Shown one piece after another: positions 47,786 through 59,880 of a stretch of 64,000 nt of DNA (the first letter of the stretch is position 1; each line of letters opens with the position of its first letter). Below the pieces are notes generated by a model. The model was not told the origin of the DNA. It searched no databases and saw nothing but the letters and a program-made list of their open reading frames with translations. Both the position numbers and the translations under genes were made by a program. The stretch covers positions 1 through 64,000 of the forward strand of contig NW_025955011.1 of NCBI RefSeq assembly GCF_022376445.1, written 5' to 3'. This DNA comes from Fomitopsis serialis (taxonomy: Eukaryota; Basidiomycota; Agaricomycetes; Polyporales; Fomitopsidaceae).

Positions 47786-49815
47786 CTACAACCCAAACTC
47801 TTTCCTGATGATGTCCACAGCTGCAAACATGACAGTTAGTGTAGAATCACAGGGATATGGCATCATTTACCTTGTTCAGCCATAGCATAGACAATAGCTA
47901 CATAAGCAAGGTGTAAGGACTACAGTGAATCAATATTTTTGAGTCAACTTACCCTGAGTATGGCTGCTGATAGGTGCAGGGACAATGGACATATCAACAA
48001 CACGTATGTTTGTTGTGCCATAGACCTGCACAAATCAGTTTCACAAATATCTGATCAATAACTTATACCAACTAACCTTGAGCTTGCTATCTACCACACC
48101 ACCATCCTGTTTGGGCAGCATTGACAGAGTACCAGAGCTGTCTGTTAAATATTACTGAGGATGGAAAAGTCATTACAAGTACAAAAATTGTTTACTCACG
48201 CCAGATTGTAGCAAGATTCTTCTGGATAGCAGCTATGTCAACCAAGTGTCAGAGATGACTTCAGGGTTCCAATCTAGCATCACAAAAATACCCACCCTTG
48301 ATCTGATCATCAGTGCTGGCATCAAGCCCTGGGTTTATCTCTTTGGAGACCACATCACAGAATGGGGCTGTCTGGACAACCTGTCTGGTGAATTTGAAGG
48401 CTTCCACCAAGATGTCCAGGTCTAGTGAGTTCTCAAAGACATGAGGGTCAATGAGTGGGATCATCTTGGGGTCTTGAGACTGTATATGCTATAAACTTGA
48501 TCAGAACAGGCTGCTGTGAAATTTTTCAATTTCCACTTACAATATTCCCACTAGAGAATGGATGACTAAGGCACACTACAAGAGAAATGTAGGGCTTCTT
48601 GGGATCTTATAAAGATTGAGCCATGTTCAAGACAAATAGATCTAGAGTTCAATGACAACTCACCAGGGCCTGAGGGTACAAAAGGTGTCACAACCACCTC
48701 AAAGTCTGGGATTTTGGCACTCTTGAGATGGTCCCCAAGCAGCTCATGCACCTTGGTGTACAACCCTTGCTGTTTGGCATTCTTGGTGAAAGCCTCTGCT
48801 GAGCTGAGAACTGTGGATTGAATGTTGTCTGGCAGTGCCTGTATAGGGACAAAGGTCATCCCAGAAATGACACTGGAGAAATCTCCAGCTGTATCTGGGC
48901 TGTGATGAAAATCAGTCAAATACACACATAAGGCCACTGTAGCACATACAAAATCTCATTCAATCTTGGATGAAACTCAGGATTGGCCATCAAGTTAAAA
49001 CTGAAAATGTCATGTCCTTCCTTCATTTCTATAATCACATGTCTAGTCATTGCCTTGGCTGTAGTACATAATACACATACCTAGTGTAATGGAGATTGTA
49101 ACCTTGTCTCTGAGGTTTTCACCAACTCCTGGAAGGTCAACTTTCACAGGTATCCCTTGAGAACTCAGGATATTGTAGCTGCCAATACCACTGAGCTCCA
49201 GTATCTGGGGTGACTTGACAGCACTGGCAACAAACATCAGTTATCATATACAGAAAACATGGTTCACATACCCTGCAGACAGTATAACATCCTTGTTCAC
49301 ATAGACATTGTACTGACTGCCATTGTGTTCAAACTGAACACCCTGAGCTGTGTGGTTGCTACCATCAAGACCTTGAGCTATGAGAAGCCTTGTGACATGG
49401 GCATCAGTCAAGACATGGAGGTTTGGTCTGTCAAGGGCTGGTAGTAGATAGGCCTGGTATTGATACCATCAGGCTTGTACTATGGAAATGTGCAAACACT
49501 CAACTGTTGCTGAATTGACACGATGGCCAGTTTTTGGGTCAATACAACAGGTACAAAGCCAGCTTCCACATGTCTACAATGGATTAGTCTTTGGAGCAAT
49601 ACTTTACATGTGGAGAACCAACTCACCTGCCCTGTAGCCTGAACATTGACTGGGTCAGATTTCATGCATCAAACCAATAAATGCATCCTACCATATCTTC
49701 CACAAGAGGGGTTGCTATGCCATTATTATTCATGCTCTAGACAGGGGTGTTCTAGACATGATGACAATAAGGCAATAGATTGGGCAAACCTTCTGGAAAG
49801 GCAACTCTGCCCCAG
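47701..49815. other. CpG-depleted block
   Basis: Counting by eye, only three CG dinucleotides occur in about 2.1 kb (near 48003, 48199 and 49521), while TG and CA are abundant. Flanking sequence has CG at ordinary density, and the right edge falls within an exon (LGYASTPSGAELPFQ). Arg codons inside are AGA/AGG. Confidence 0.9.
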
Positions 49816-50672
49816 ACGGAGTGCTTGCATATCCGAGGGGTATTGGGCCTGTTCAAACATCGATCAGTTCATTGCAGCAATGGATATCGGGCAGCTTCAC
49901 CAGTAGCCTCCCCGCCAAGTCCTGTGGCATCCGTGACTGGCCTATAGAGTAACATGAGCCACGCCAATGGGTATTAGAAGACCTCCGACCTCTGAATTCC
50001 CTCGAGATAGCGTCTCGTTGTTTCCCAATTCCAGCCAGTATTACCCAACCTCTCGAAAGCTGGCGCGGTATGAGCAAGCATACCATGGGAGCGTATGGGC
50101 CATTACCGTCGATATCCTCGCGTTGCGGAGTCATCCACATGAGAAAGTTCAGCCTAGAACTGCCTCCTAAGCCCTTTCCTCTGTAGGCCGCATTGAATAA
50201 TATCCATGACGATCGACCAACACCACGAACCTGAACCACGGCATGACCTTGTCTCCCAAATGCTTCTGCGGCGCCGTCAAGAACGCCCAATCATAGGCGG
50301 GTCGCATCAACTGCTGCATGAAGCCGTCGGGTTTCACTAAAGTCATTGGTGTTAGTCGCGCCGCCCGATTGTCCCGCTCGCAGATGACTCACAAACGTTG
50401 GGGTCATCGAAGCTAGCCTTTCCTGCCTCTAACACGGCGACAGTCACATCCGGATTCTCTGACAGTCGGGATGCGACAGTAAGTCCGGCAGTCTAGGGAT
50501 CGAGAGACGTCAAAGAGCGCTAAGAAAAATGCCCATATATTGCTCACACCGCCGCCTGCCCACAGAGAGTCAGTGACAACGATATTGATCTCAGCTCGTA
50601 ATGCGCACCAACGACGACGAAGTCAAAGCGCCGTTCCGCGATGTCACCTATGGTAGCTAGTTTCGCTTCCAT
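47786..50672 (-). CDS. GMC flavin oxidoreductase, second gene
   Basis: FAD-dependent alcohol/choline-type oxidoreductase. Start MEAKLATIGDIAERRFDFVV at 50672, with no clear signal peptide. The FAD loop VVVGGGTAG is assembled from three exons, the middle one only 8 nt (50548-50555). Then LTVASRLSENPDVTVAVLEA, GFMQQLMRPAYDWAFLTAPQ, GKGLGGSSRLNFLMW, FERLGNTGWNWETTRRYLEG, RPNLHVLTDAHVTRLLIAQG, VKSPQILELSGIGSYNILSS, LPGVGENLRDKV. The active site IW/HSSGTLSMLPKQDGGVVD and SSHTQAIVYAMAEQAVDII has both histidines. The stop is at 47786. Two-thirds of the gene (47701-49815) is almost free of CpG while the 5' third is normal, yet the frame is intact throughout. Only distantly related to the first GMC gene. 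Confidence 0.85.
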
Positions 50673-53449
50673 GTTGCCAGTGAAAAAATGCACAGGACGT
50701 CTGGATACTTGAATATATGAGTAGACGTGCGGCAGCTCGATGTCAAGAACGCAGGTTGAGCGATGGTCCAGGATATACTAGGTCGCCTATACCAACGCGC
50801 TTGCGACGCCGACGGATAATCCAATTCTCTATCCAAGAAAATCACGTTCATCCTCATTGCTTCTCGTACATGGAAGGTGCGATAGAACCTACGGGAACCT
50901 GATATCGCTGAACGTGCGTAGCGCGGAAAGTGAGCTTCTTGAACTGATTTGAATGCCTAGACTGTTGCCTCTCACAGGGTCTATTGCGTTCCGATTGTGT
51001 TCACCAGGTGTTCACTGGATGACATAAATATACAGACATGACATATGACTCCGGGGTTCCCGGGATGATTCCACGTCTATCGCCCGAATGCAGTCTCTGC
51101 GCATGATAGGTAGCCTTTCCGTCGGAGCATATGGGCATCAAGATGATGAGAGAGCGACGGGACGTACCGTGATCGCACAGACATCACGCATGAACGGTGA
51201 CGCTGTCCCAGGATGCGTTGCGCAATGAGATGTATTGTTCATATCCATGTGCCGTCCCTCGTTCTACCGGCGTCGATAGATCGTCGGCGGCTAGCTCAGG
51301 GTTCAGGTCAGCGCTCTTGAGATTTATAATTGAATCTTGTCTGATTCGAGATAGAGAGGGATGACACAGCTTACCCTTGAATGAGGATCCGTGCCCTCGA
51401 ATCGCCGCTGTACATGTGCATGTGGGTTAGAGCGGCCTCTTGTGGCAAGACAGCTGGGAACTTGTCTTGTCATTTGTCTGATGCGTTGCGCGACTGTACA
51501 AATCGCCCTGCATATGTGACCAGCACTTCAGCGGCACAGTACGAATGATCTATACTGAACGGTACCGACGCACCGCATCAACTCAAGAATTAGTATTTCG
51601 GTCCGATCATGCGTTAATCGTTACCCCTTGAAGAAGCCTGTTTTGCTTCGAAAGATCTCCGCGCGCCGTGTATGATGAACATCGTCGGAGCATCACGATC
51701 ATGTTGAGATGAATCCGCGGTATCATAGGGTGACACGCTTTTCATTGACGACCGTGGAGGCAGTAGAGCGCACTACGGATTCGGCGTTTCTGAATGCATT
51801 ATGCCTCCTTCAGGCTTTCCGGGTCCAGATGGACGGCGCAGAGTGAGCAATGGGGCATGCGGCCTCTCGATGGCGGAAGGAACCAGCGCGGCCGCACAGA
51901 CTGCGAGAACAATCAGTGGGACGCAAGAAGTCGGGTACCATACGGTGCCACAATTTGTTGGATTCGCTCACAATTCGCTCACATGCTGACTGTCCTGTCG
52001 ACCTTACGAGCCGGCATCGTGCTTGATCCTGGGCCTGAGGCGGCACCGTGACGCACACCGCGAAGCTCCGGCGAGTTTGCCTCGTCTGAGCATATGGTTG
52101 ACCGCCATCGCCAGCCGCTGCATGGGAGGCACTGTCCGCCACGGAGAGTCGCGGAAAGTGGTGGTTGGAGATGAACATTGTGTACATGACGGACCGTTGA
52201 AGCCAGGTCGTACAAAGTAGTGTGACTAGTTGTTACTCATAGTACCAGGAAACATGTCACTCGCTCCGACCGGTCCGGCGGGTACCCGCGTTTACAGTTG
52301 TTCTATTACTACATACAGCCAGCACTCACTTCAACTTATGATACCGGCGCCCTCGCCGCCTGGCTCGCAGCAAGTACTCAAGTGCAGGATATTGTACGCA
52401 TAGTCGGGCCTCGTCGGCCCCAGCGCGCGAAGTGTCCGGTTTACCGTCATCGGAAATTCATGCGATGCCGCACCGTTCCGCCTAAAGTACGTAGCTTAGC
52501 CTACTCCTTCTCAAGCTCGGGCCGCGGCGCCATCCCAGGGATATGATAGAACTACCGCGACGTGTCGAGGCATACAGTCTTCGGTATGTAGAGTTGAATT
52601 CTAATCGGTATGAAAGAATGCACTTGTACATTACGCAAGGGCTACGAAGGCTGAGTTCATGATGAACAATTCGAAGGCCAAGATACATAGTTCGCGACTC
52701 GCACTGCGTCATATATTGAACGTATGTCAATCTCCCATGCTACTTATCTGTGTGACCAACAATAGACTGAATGCGGCGAGCTTGCACCACCGGCTATATC
52801 GTCCGCTTTCGATGCTGATGGTAGACCACAGTCAATACCTGACCCAGCTGCATGGACTGACCCTTGATTGCTGAGCAAAAGAGATTAACTCTTGGAATTC
52901 TCTCCGCGCACCTGGGAGTGAATGAATGGAGAATGCAGCGCGGCAACAATCTTCGTTCACAGGCCGCGACAGCGAACATTGATTTATGGATCCGGAGTCT
53001 TGCGAGTATGCGGTACGAACGCAGTACTACCGTCGAAGTCGTGTTCGCACCTGAAAGTCAATCAGCAATCGTCGGATGGCCCGAGTCGCAGCGGTTCAGG
53101 AGCTTGTGTCCGATTCTGACGTCGAAGACAGCACTTGCATCATACCTATAGGTCCGGACTTCGTGGTCCCAGTGAATCGATTCCCTGGCATCATCATCGA
53201 TCAGCATGGCAGCCATCAAGGCGTACATAGCTTCATTTCCGAGTACATTGATGCAAGCATCTGCGAGCAGCAATCCTATCCATTCCGAAGTCAATCAGTT
53301 AATGCCCATCGATCCGCATCAGAAGTCGGCGGTATGTCTGAGCATAGCTATTAATCCCCACAACATCGCCTGTATCTGGCGCCGTGATTCCGTTGTTAGT
53401 AGGATGGTGGGAATGTGACATCGTGGAGGCACCTACGCTGGTCCGACAC
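50673..53449. other. 2.8 kb without recognised genes
   Basis: Upstream of the second GMC gene and downstream of DUF6534 copy C. Several frames of 60-125 codons (for example 51810-52187 on the minus strand) match no family I know, and no splice chain was found. Confidence 0.4.
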
Positions 53450-55025
53450 TCAGTCAAAGGTTTCCTTGACACTCATCGAGCGTATTCCCAGAGCCGCCGT
53501 GCCCTGTGCTTCGGCAAAGATCATCTGGGTGCCAGTGCTGGCAGTTCCAAGTCGAGTGTTACTTGTATGGAACGGTGAGAAGAACCCCTTCGCGTTCATG
53601 CCCGGGAGTGCGCGGTTGTTGAAACTCATCAGCAGACTATTGGCATAGCTGTCATAAGCAAGTAGTCAGTGGTAAACTAAGAGGGCAATTAGCCCGACGA
53701 GACGCACATTTTCGACGACACCAGAGCACTAACATCTTTGTGAGGTTATGAGTTTTTGCGCGGCAAAATGTGTTACGCACAAAAGCAGATGCATATTGGT
53801 TTCCTGGTCGACATAATCACTTAGCGGAGATCATATACCGACAAGGAAAGCATACTCACCAACTCCACAATGTATAGAACGAGTTCAGCGAGGGTAAATA
53901 TAGCTGTTCTCAAGTAGATTAGTTCGCAAATCAGTGAGTACGCAGCGGTGCTGACACACCGAGCAATGCTCCGGACTCCACAAGGAACGCGAGGGCACGA
54001 CTGATAGGGGTGCTTCCAGTGGTTCGGCCGCTCTTGAGAAGCTAGATATGTGTAGTTAGGAGGCACGGATGTCCTGCGGTAATGGGATGACACACATGAA
54101 CGGTCATGGTGATTGAGACGATGAAATTGGCCAGTAAAGCACAAGCCAGCCAAGCCTTCGTACGGAGATTAGCTTGAACGGTATCACGCAAATGAAGGCG
54201 GATACCTCGATGAAAGCTGCAATACGGTGCTCCAGAACAACCGATTGTAGCAGCTTCATCTATAAGAGAATCTACTCAATACTGCTGCTCGTAATATGGG
54301 TACGTTCATCCACACATACCTTGACCCCACTCGTTATGGCAAGTGCCAGTTGAGCGAAAGAAATCTTCACTCGAACGGCGTTAATAGAGCAACTATGAAT
54401 ACAGCTAGTATGTGGAGTTGACTTACAATGACGATTGGCACAGTCATGAGAAGATGCTGTTCGATCTTCCATATACGCCATGCGTAGAAACTCTGTACGA
54501 CAGCAGCCATGATACCGCCCATGACGAAGATGCTGAACCACATATTGCTCAGCATCACTAGGACGTCAGGATCTCCGTAGTTATACACCCAGTAGTGGAA
54601 TATGTCGGCCACGAGCAGGCATGCTTGAACCGTCTCGTAAACGAACACACCATACACTAAGTAGCAGTGTCAACGGCAACGCAAAACCACAGCTACTAGC
54701 TGCTAGACTCACCTAGGACCTTGAATTGCAGCGGATCGGACGTGTATCGCGCGTTGTAGATGTCTATCAAATGGTCAACATGGAAATCAACCCAGCGCGA
54801 GTACCGACTCACACGTTTGCACCAGCAATATGCCTTCCAGGCCCCAATTGAGATGAATCCCGAGGATCTGCGAACGAGACTCTAGACCATTGCAACCAGC
54901 AGAGTACGTGTAAAATACCCACGATAGGGGCAGACCTACATATGCGGGGCGAGGACACTATGAGACTTAGCTTGAGCATAGGTGACCGCAAATACGCACA
55001 GTAGACGTATCTCCGTTGAGTCCAT
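53450..55025 (-). CDS. DUF6534-type seven-helix membrane protein, copy C
   Basis: Start MDSTEIRLL at 55025, a 13 nt exon (SAPI), then ILGIHLNWGLEGILLVQTYI, YNARYTSDPLQFKVL, VYGVFVYETVQACLLVADIF, HYWVYNYGDPDVLVMLSNMW, FSIFVMGGIMAAVVQSFYAW, RIWKIEQHLLMTVPIVIV, then further helices and the closing YANSLLMSFNNRALPGMNAK, GFFSPFHTSNTRLGTA and SMSVKETFD with the stop at 53450. Exon pattern and sequence follow copy A closely (EIRLL, GIHxNWGLEGILLVQ, YGVFxYETVQACLLVAD, RGFFS/KGFFS, VKET), so A and C are paralogues. Divergent partner of copy D. Confidence 0.8.
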
Positions 55026-56193
55026 GACTTCAATGGGGACTTGGAGGGGAGTGAGGGACGTTCAGCACAAGACGAAGCTTGTTATGTGCAGCTATGACAG
55101 GACCACAATGCGAGGAATGTTCTGGCCCGGGCTGTACTTTCTACGTCCTATTGTGACGGCGTCGAGTGACCCGAGATCGCAGAGTTTTGGGTTAATACCA
55201 GTTTGTTTGGGATTTGCGTCGCGACGATTGATTTGTGTGTCAGAGAAATCTTCCATGAGCGGGTCACGACAACCGCACAGCCAAACCGTGGTCAGAGCAC
55301 TCTGGCATGCTCCTCTTTCAATGATTGACATGTGAACAAGATATCGCTGCCCTAAGCTTCGGAGAAGACCTCAGCTTGAACCAAGCTTGAACGGTGCTAG
55401 ACAGATGCTTCGAATTCACAAGGATGAGAGTTACGTCACGTAGTATAACACCGCTCAGAACCATACCTTCTCGAAGGTAGCATCGGACATTAATCGGTAT
55501 CTAGAGACACCGCCTCGGATGCGCTGCCTTCATGATAGTAAGTTACAGTAGCCACGTATACAGTAGTCACGTACCTCCCGGCTGGAGTGGGCAAGAGAGC
55601 ACCGGGCAGCTGGGGCGTTCGAAAAGTCGAGCATGAGAGCGTCACGCTGAGTCTTGAGAAGTGTCAATGAAAAGGTGACACTGACAGCTGATACCAGTCA
55701 TCCGGCCGCCGGCTGTTCATGAGTACAAACCCTTACAAAAGTATAATGATCTTGTACGGCCGATCACTGGCAGATGCCTGAGTGATGTCTCGATGAACGT
55801 TTGAACTGTGAACCAAGTTCCTCCTTCGAGCGCTCAACACTTGAACTTTGCCACGGCCAGCGCATCGCCATCCGAGTCCGGAACACTGGCACACAGATGT
55901 GTCAAAGGCCCGGGAGTCCACATCTCTTGATCCTCCCCATCGATGCGAAGTACACACGAGTTACGCACGCTTTGTTAGCATGCGCTCAGCGCACTCAGAT
56001 AGGCTCCCAGGGGCAGTACTGTCGTGCTTCGGATACAACTGAACAATCAGTGCGGTCCCAGCTGAGCTACTAGTAGGCGTTCTTTAGCATTCGCATCCGT
56101 CTAGGTCTCAAGCTCAAGCCTCGCTGCATCCCTTAGAACTTCCACGACGCGAGTCGTGCCAGTCATACTCCACTCGTCGCGTTGCTATTGGAG
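55026..56193. promoter_or_regulatory. Shared upstream region of DUF6534 copies C and D
   Basis: 1.17 kb between divergent start codons. No gene recognised. I saw no obvious similarity to the A/B intergenic region, and no copy of its 39 bp palindrome. Confidence 0.4.
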
Positions 56194-58006
56194 ATGTCTA
56201 CTAGCGTCAACCTGCTGTAAGTGCAGTCGATGACCTTTGTCTACTGAATCAAACTCATTCATTGGCTATGCTTTGGCTAGTTCGGGTCCTGAGGTAATAT
56301 TTTTCGGTATTAGCGTCATGTTCTGTATTGAAGCCTGTTTTACAGCTCGTCGGTTCGTTATTAAACTACGGATTGCAAGGCGTCCTCATCGCCCAAGTTT
56401 GTGAGCCAGAAGTCACCGAGCCAACGTCCCGGTTAACTGCTCAAATTTCTATTGTCTACAGATATCTACCATGTCTGTTTCCCAAACGATCCACTCTCCT
56501 TGAAAGCCTTCGGTTCGTGCCCAATCTGCACGTTACCCTCGAGTTTCGATGCGCTAATTCAAAACCTGCAGTCTATGGCATCTGCATCTTTGAACTCGTG
56601 CAGACTGCTTTGTGTTCCGTCGACAGCTTTCACGTATACGTTTGGGGCTATGGCGACCAGGTCGACAATCTGCTCAGCTTCTACAATGGCTGGTTTACGA
56701 TCTGCGTCATGGCTGGCCTGGTGTCAGCCGCGGTGCAATCGTTCTTTGCGTGGAGAATTTTGATGATGTCGCGCTACCGCTGGCTTTGTGCTTTCATTGT
56801 GACGGTACGTTCTACTGCAAATCCAATCGATGTCACTCTGAGAGGTGTAACACGCATATAGATCTCTCTCACCCAGATGTCTGCAGCCATAGTGAGCGGC
56901 GTGAAGGTTTGTTTCCCGTCATATGTCAGCGCTGTATAAACAACTAAAGGACTCACCAGATGAAAGCATTGACCACGGACGAAGACGAAGCAGTCATTAT
57001 TCCATACATCGATGTGAGCCTCGAATGAGACATGTGCCGGTCTCATCTGATATGGTCGTTAGACGTGGCTTGCGGGAAGCGCACTCACAGATAGTGTCAT
57101 TGCTATCTCAATGACCCTCTTGGTGAGTGTTTATATCTTTTCTTTGAAGCTTCCTGGCCTTAACACAGGGATACCGAAGCTTACTAGGGCTAAGACTGGG
57201 ATACGACGGTCGGACGCGATCATCGACCGACTCATCGCGCTCGGGATCGAGACAGGCACTTTCACGGGTATATGCCACGTTACAGCATGTATGAGATGGC
57301 TCTGACTGTGTTACAACGAAGCGGTGGTTGCCATTCTCGATCTCCTATTCTTCACCATAAAGCCGGTGAGTGGCATGCCAGTCGGTACTACGCCGTAGAT
57401 ACTCACTCGCACTGCAGAGAACGTATCTTCACAGCACTCCGTACGTCCTGCCCGACATCTTCATGGCTTTAATACTTAACTTGATATCAGTGTTTTGGTG
57501 CTGTCCAAGCTGTGAGTGCACGACCCCGTTATGGTCTGCCGTGAACTTACTCGGAGACACGACAGATATTCTAACACGTTGCTCATCAATTTCAACAATC
57601 GAGCACGAACTGCGAGTCTCGTGGACGGCAATGTGATGTCGATGCAGGGCATCCAGAGGAGCGACAACACTGCCAGTACGCTTGCAGGGGCCTCACATGG
57701 CACGGACTTTGGGCTCAAACGGAAATTCGAACGAGTTCTGGCCATGCAGCCGTCGACTTCGAGGACCGAGGTATGAATTCTAAACCACGTCTGAGGGGCC
57801 GATTGTGCTCACGCAGGAGAGCTGTTTAGTCCGTGAAGCCAACGGAGAGTGTGATCTGTTTTGCACCTTCCCCAGAGACACTTGGTGGCGACAAATGTCA
57901 GTTGTGTATGGTTCCAAGGATTCCTTTGGTTGGTATTGATCAACAGTGCCTGTGTAGTGGCTCGGATCGCCACAACAGACTCGGAGTGAGCGACGCCGAC
58001 TCGTAA
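56194..58006 (+). CDS. DUF6534-type seven-helix membrane protein, copy D
   Basis: Start MSTSVNLL at 56194, a 13 nt exon at 56281-56293 (SGPE), then LVGSLLNYGLQGVLIAQVYI, YHVCFPNDPLSLKAF, VYGICIFELVQTALCSVDSF, HVYVWGYGDQVDNLLSFYNG, WFTICVMAGLVSAAVQSFFA, WRILMMSRYRWLCAFIVT, TWLAGSALTDSVIAISMTLL, TKTGIRRSDAIIDRLIALGI, and YSNTLLINFNNRARTASLVD. The last intron (57771-57829) has a GT donor; the last exon begins SVKPTESVICFAPSPETLGG. The frame then runs about 35 residues beyond the point where copy B ends, to 58006, so the original stop may have been lost. Clear paralogue of copy B. Confidence 0.8.
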
Positions 58007-59880
58007 TCAATCAGGTCCGTGATGTCCGTCCGGTGGAAGCATGATTCCTCGTTACGCCGTTGCTGAGTTGCTTCATTTCATGCGTTGCCCATTTCGTTTT
58101 CGTCGCACACCACCGTTCATATGCTGCTAGGCTCATAGTCATTCAGGGTTTCGCTCGCCTTGGAGAAAGAGAGGTAGCTGTAATTATACTAGTACGAAAG
58201 CGAGTCCGGGTATCGCGTAGCAAGTGTCAGTGATTCTGATGTATGTCAGTGTACATCCTGGAAAAGTTGGCGTATCATCCATATTTCTGTAAGGTATGAG
58301 TAATCGCGAGGTTTGAATATTGGTCGCTTGAATGGAGCTGTCGTCGGTGAGCCTACCAGTGAGGCCTGAGGCCCGATTCGAGAGCCTCTATGTACGGCCG
58401 TGAGCTTCAAGTTGAAAAGAGATCCGTGCCAGTACTAGTATGTGAGTGCGCTTGATATGTCCCGGAACCATACTCGAATCGGATCTGCCAGTGTCAGACC
58501 TGGAATTGGGGCATTCTTTTGTGACATGCTCGGTGACCTGGTCGCTAACCTTGTCAAGAGGAGACTGGCAGTGGAGGATTGCCGCGCGGCAAGACCGCGT
58601 TTACCATATATGGTATACGTAGCGCCAGGTCTCCAGGCCTTTGCGCGGCGAGGCGCCTCCTCGACCGAACATCGACTTCGCCGCAGCCGCACTGCTGTAT
58701 ATACATCGGTTTCCGACCTAAACTGCGTCAAATTCCTCCAAACGGCCTCATCTTTCTACACCCACGTCGAGAAGAGCTTCTGATGCGGCAGCATCTTGAC
58801 CGCCCGGGCTCGCTATAAATCGTCTCGGCTCCGACTCGACCTCACAGCTTGTGCTCACGGCCGAATGAAGTTGGCATCAACGAAGCGTCAACGGTTCAAA
58901 CTGTTACCTCAAGGTTACTTGTCGGTGAGCATGCTAACGTTCATAGTCAATCCGCGCTCACTGACGCGTTCCTTCAGCGAATGACTTTGTGCGAAGTTTG
59001 AGCATTTCACCCTCACACAACCTCTATGTCAGCCTCGCCGGCGTGTGCGGTTTCACGACGCGGATGATGGGCCCGTATGGGTATCTCGTCCGCTCGACTG
59101 GCTTACGGCCCTTTATCTGGTGCGTATCCAGTTGTGCCATGCCAATTACGCTCACAATTTATTTGCAACAGTACGTTGACGGCCCAGGGGCCATCTTTCT
59201 GAGCGCTGCATCCTCTGTCGCAGCCGATACTCGTTTTGAACGAGGCTTTCCCAGCGGCGCGGCGGCTGACCCTTGTCAATACGCACGCTGAGTCGCCGGA
59301 CGTTCTCAATATGTGTCCCCCGTCTTCTAAAGGGCACAGGTCGTGATAAACCTCGTGAGTGCATCGTCTCCGCCATGCATGTACAGCGTGTTACTGATGG
59401 AAAGCAAGGCTGGGTGGACGAGTGGTACATGTCGTGCCTGAGATGTCTAGGTAGGGAAGCCTCCCGCTTAGGAATGAATATGATGAAATCTCCCCCTGCG
59501 CAAGTGAGCGGTGATAGAAGCACGCCAACGTCCTTAAGGTCCCGTTACGGGATCAATGAATCGGATGATAAATATTGTTGTTTCGCGCGTGGTGATGGCA
59601 TGTGCCATGTGTGAGGCCGAGTAGGCCGAATCCGCCAGCAATGATCTGAGGAAGTCACGAACTCTCGCTGACATCTTTTAGAACCGATGCATGTTCCGGT
59701 TCGTGAACATTGCCACGGCGTGTACGATCAGAGAACCAAGAGACTCCGATAGTAGGTAAGCAACCGCGTTCTGCGCGTTTCCTAACAGCGTGTATTTTGC
59801 GTGTAACCCTTGAAAAGACGTAGTCCCGTGTCAGCTGCGAGGAGTACGCTCGTACCGCACAACCCTTCTGTGAGGCGCAA
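58007..59880. other. Region upstream of the PKS, possible gene remnants
   Basis: No complete gene. A TATAAA at 58814-58819 sits in a good core-promoter context without a clear downstream gene. A frame near 59200-59340 (QPILVLNEAFPAARRLTLVN, ESPDVLNMCPPSSKG) looks protein-like but is isolated. Confidence 0.35.
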
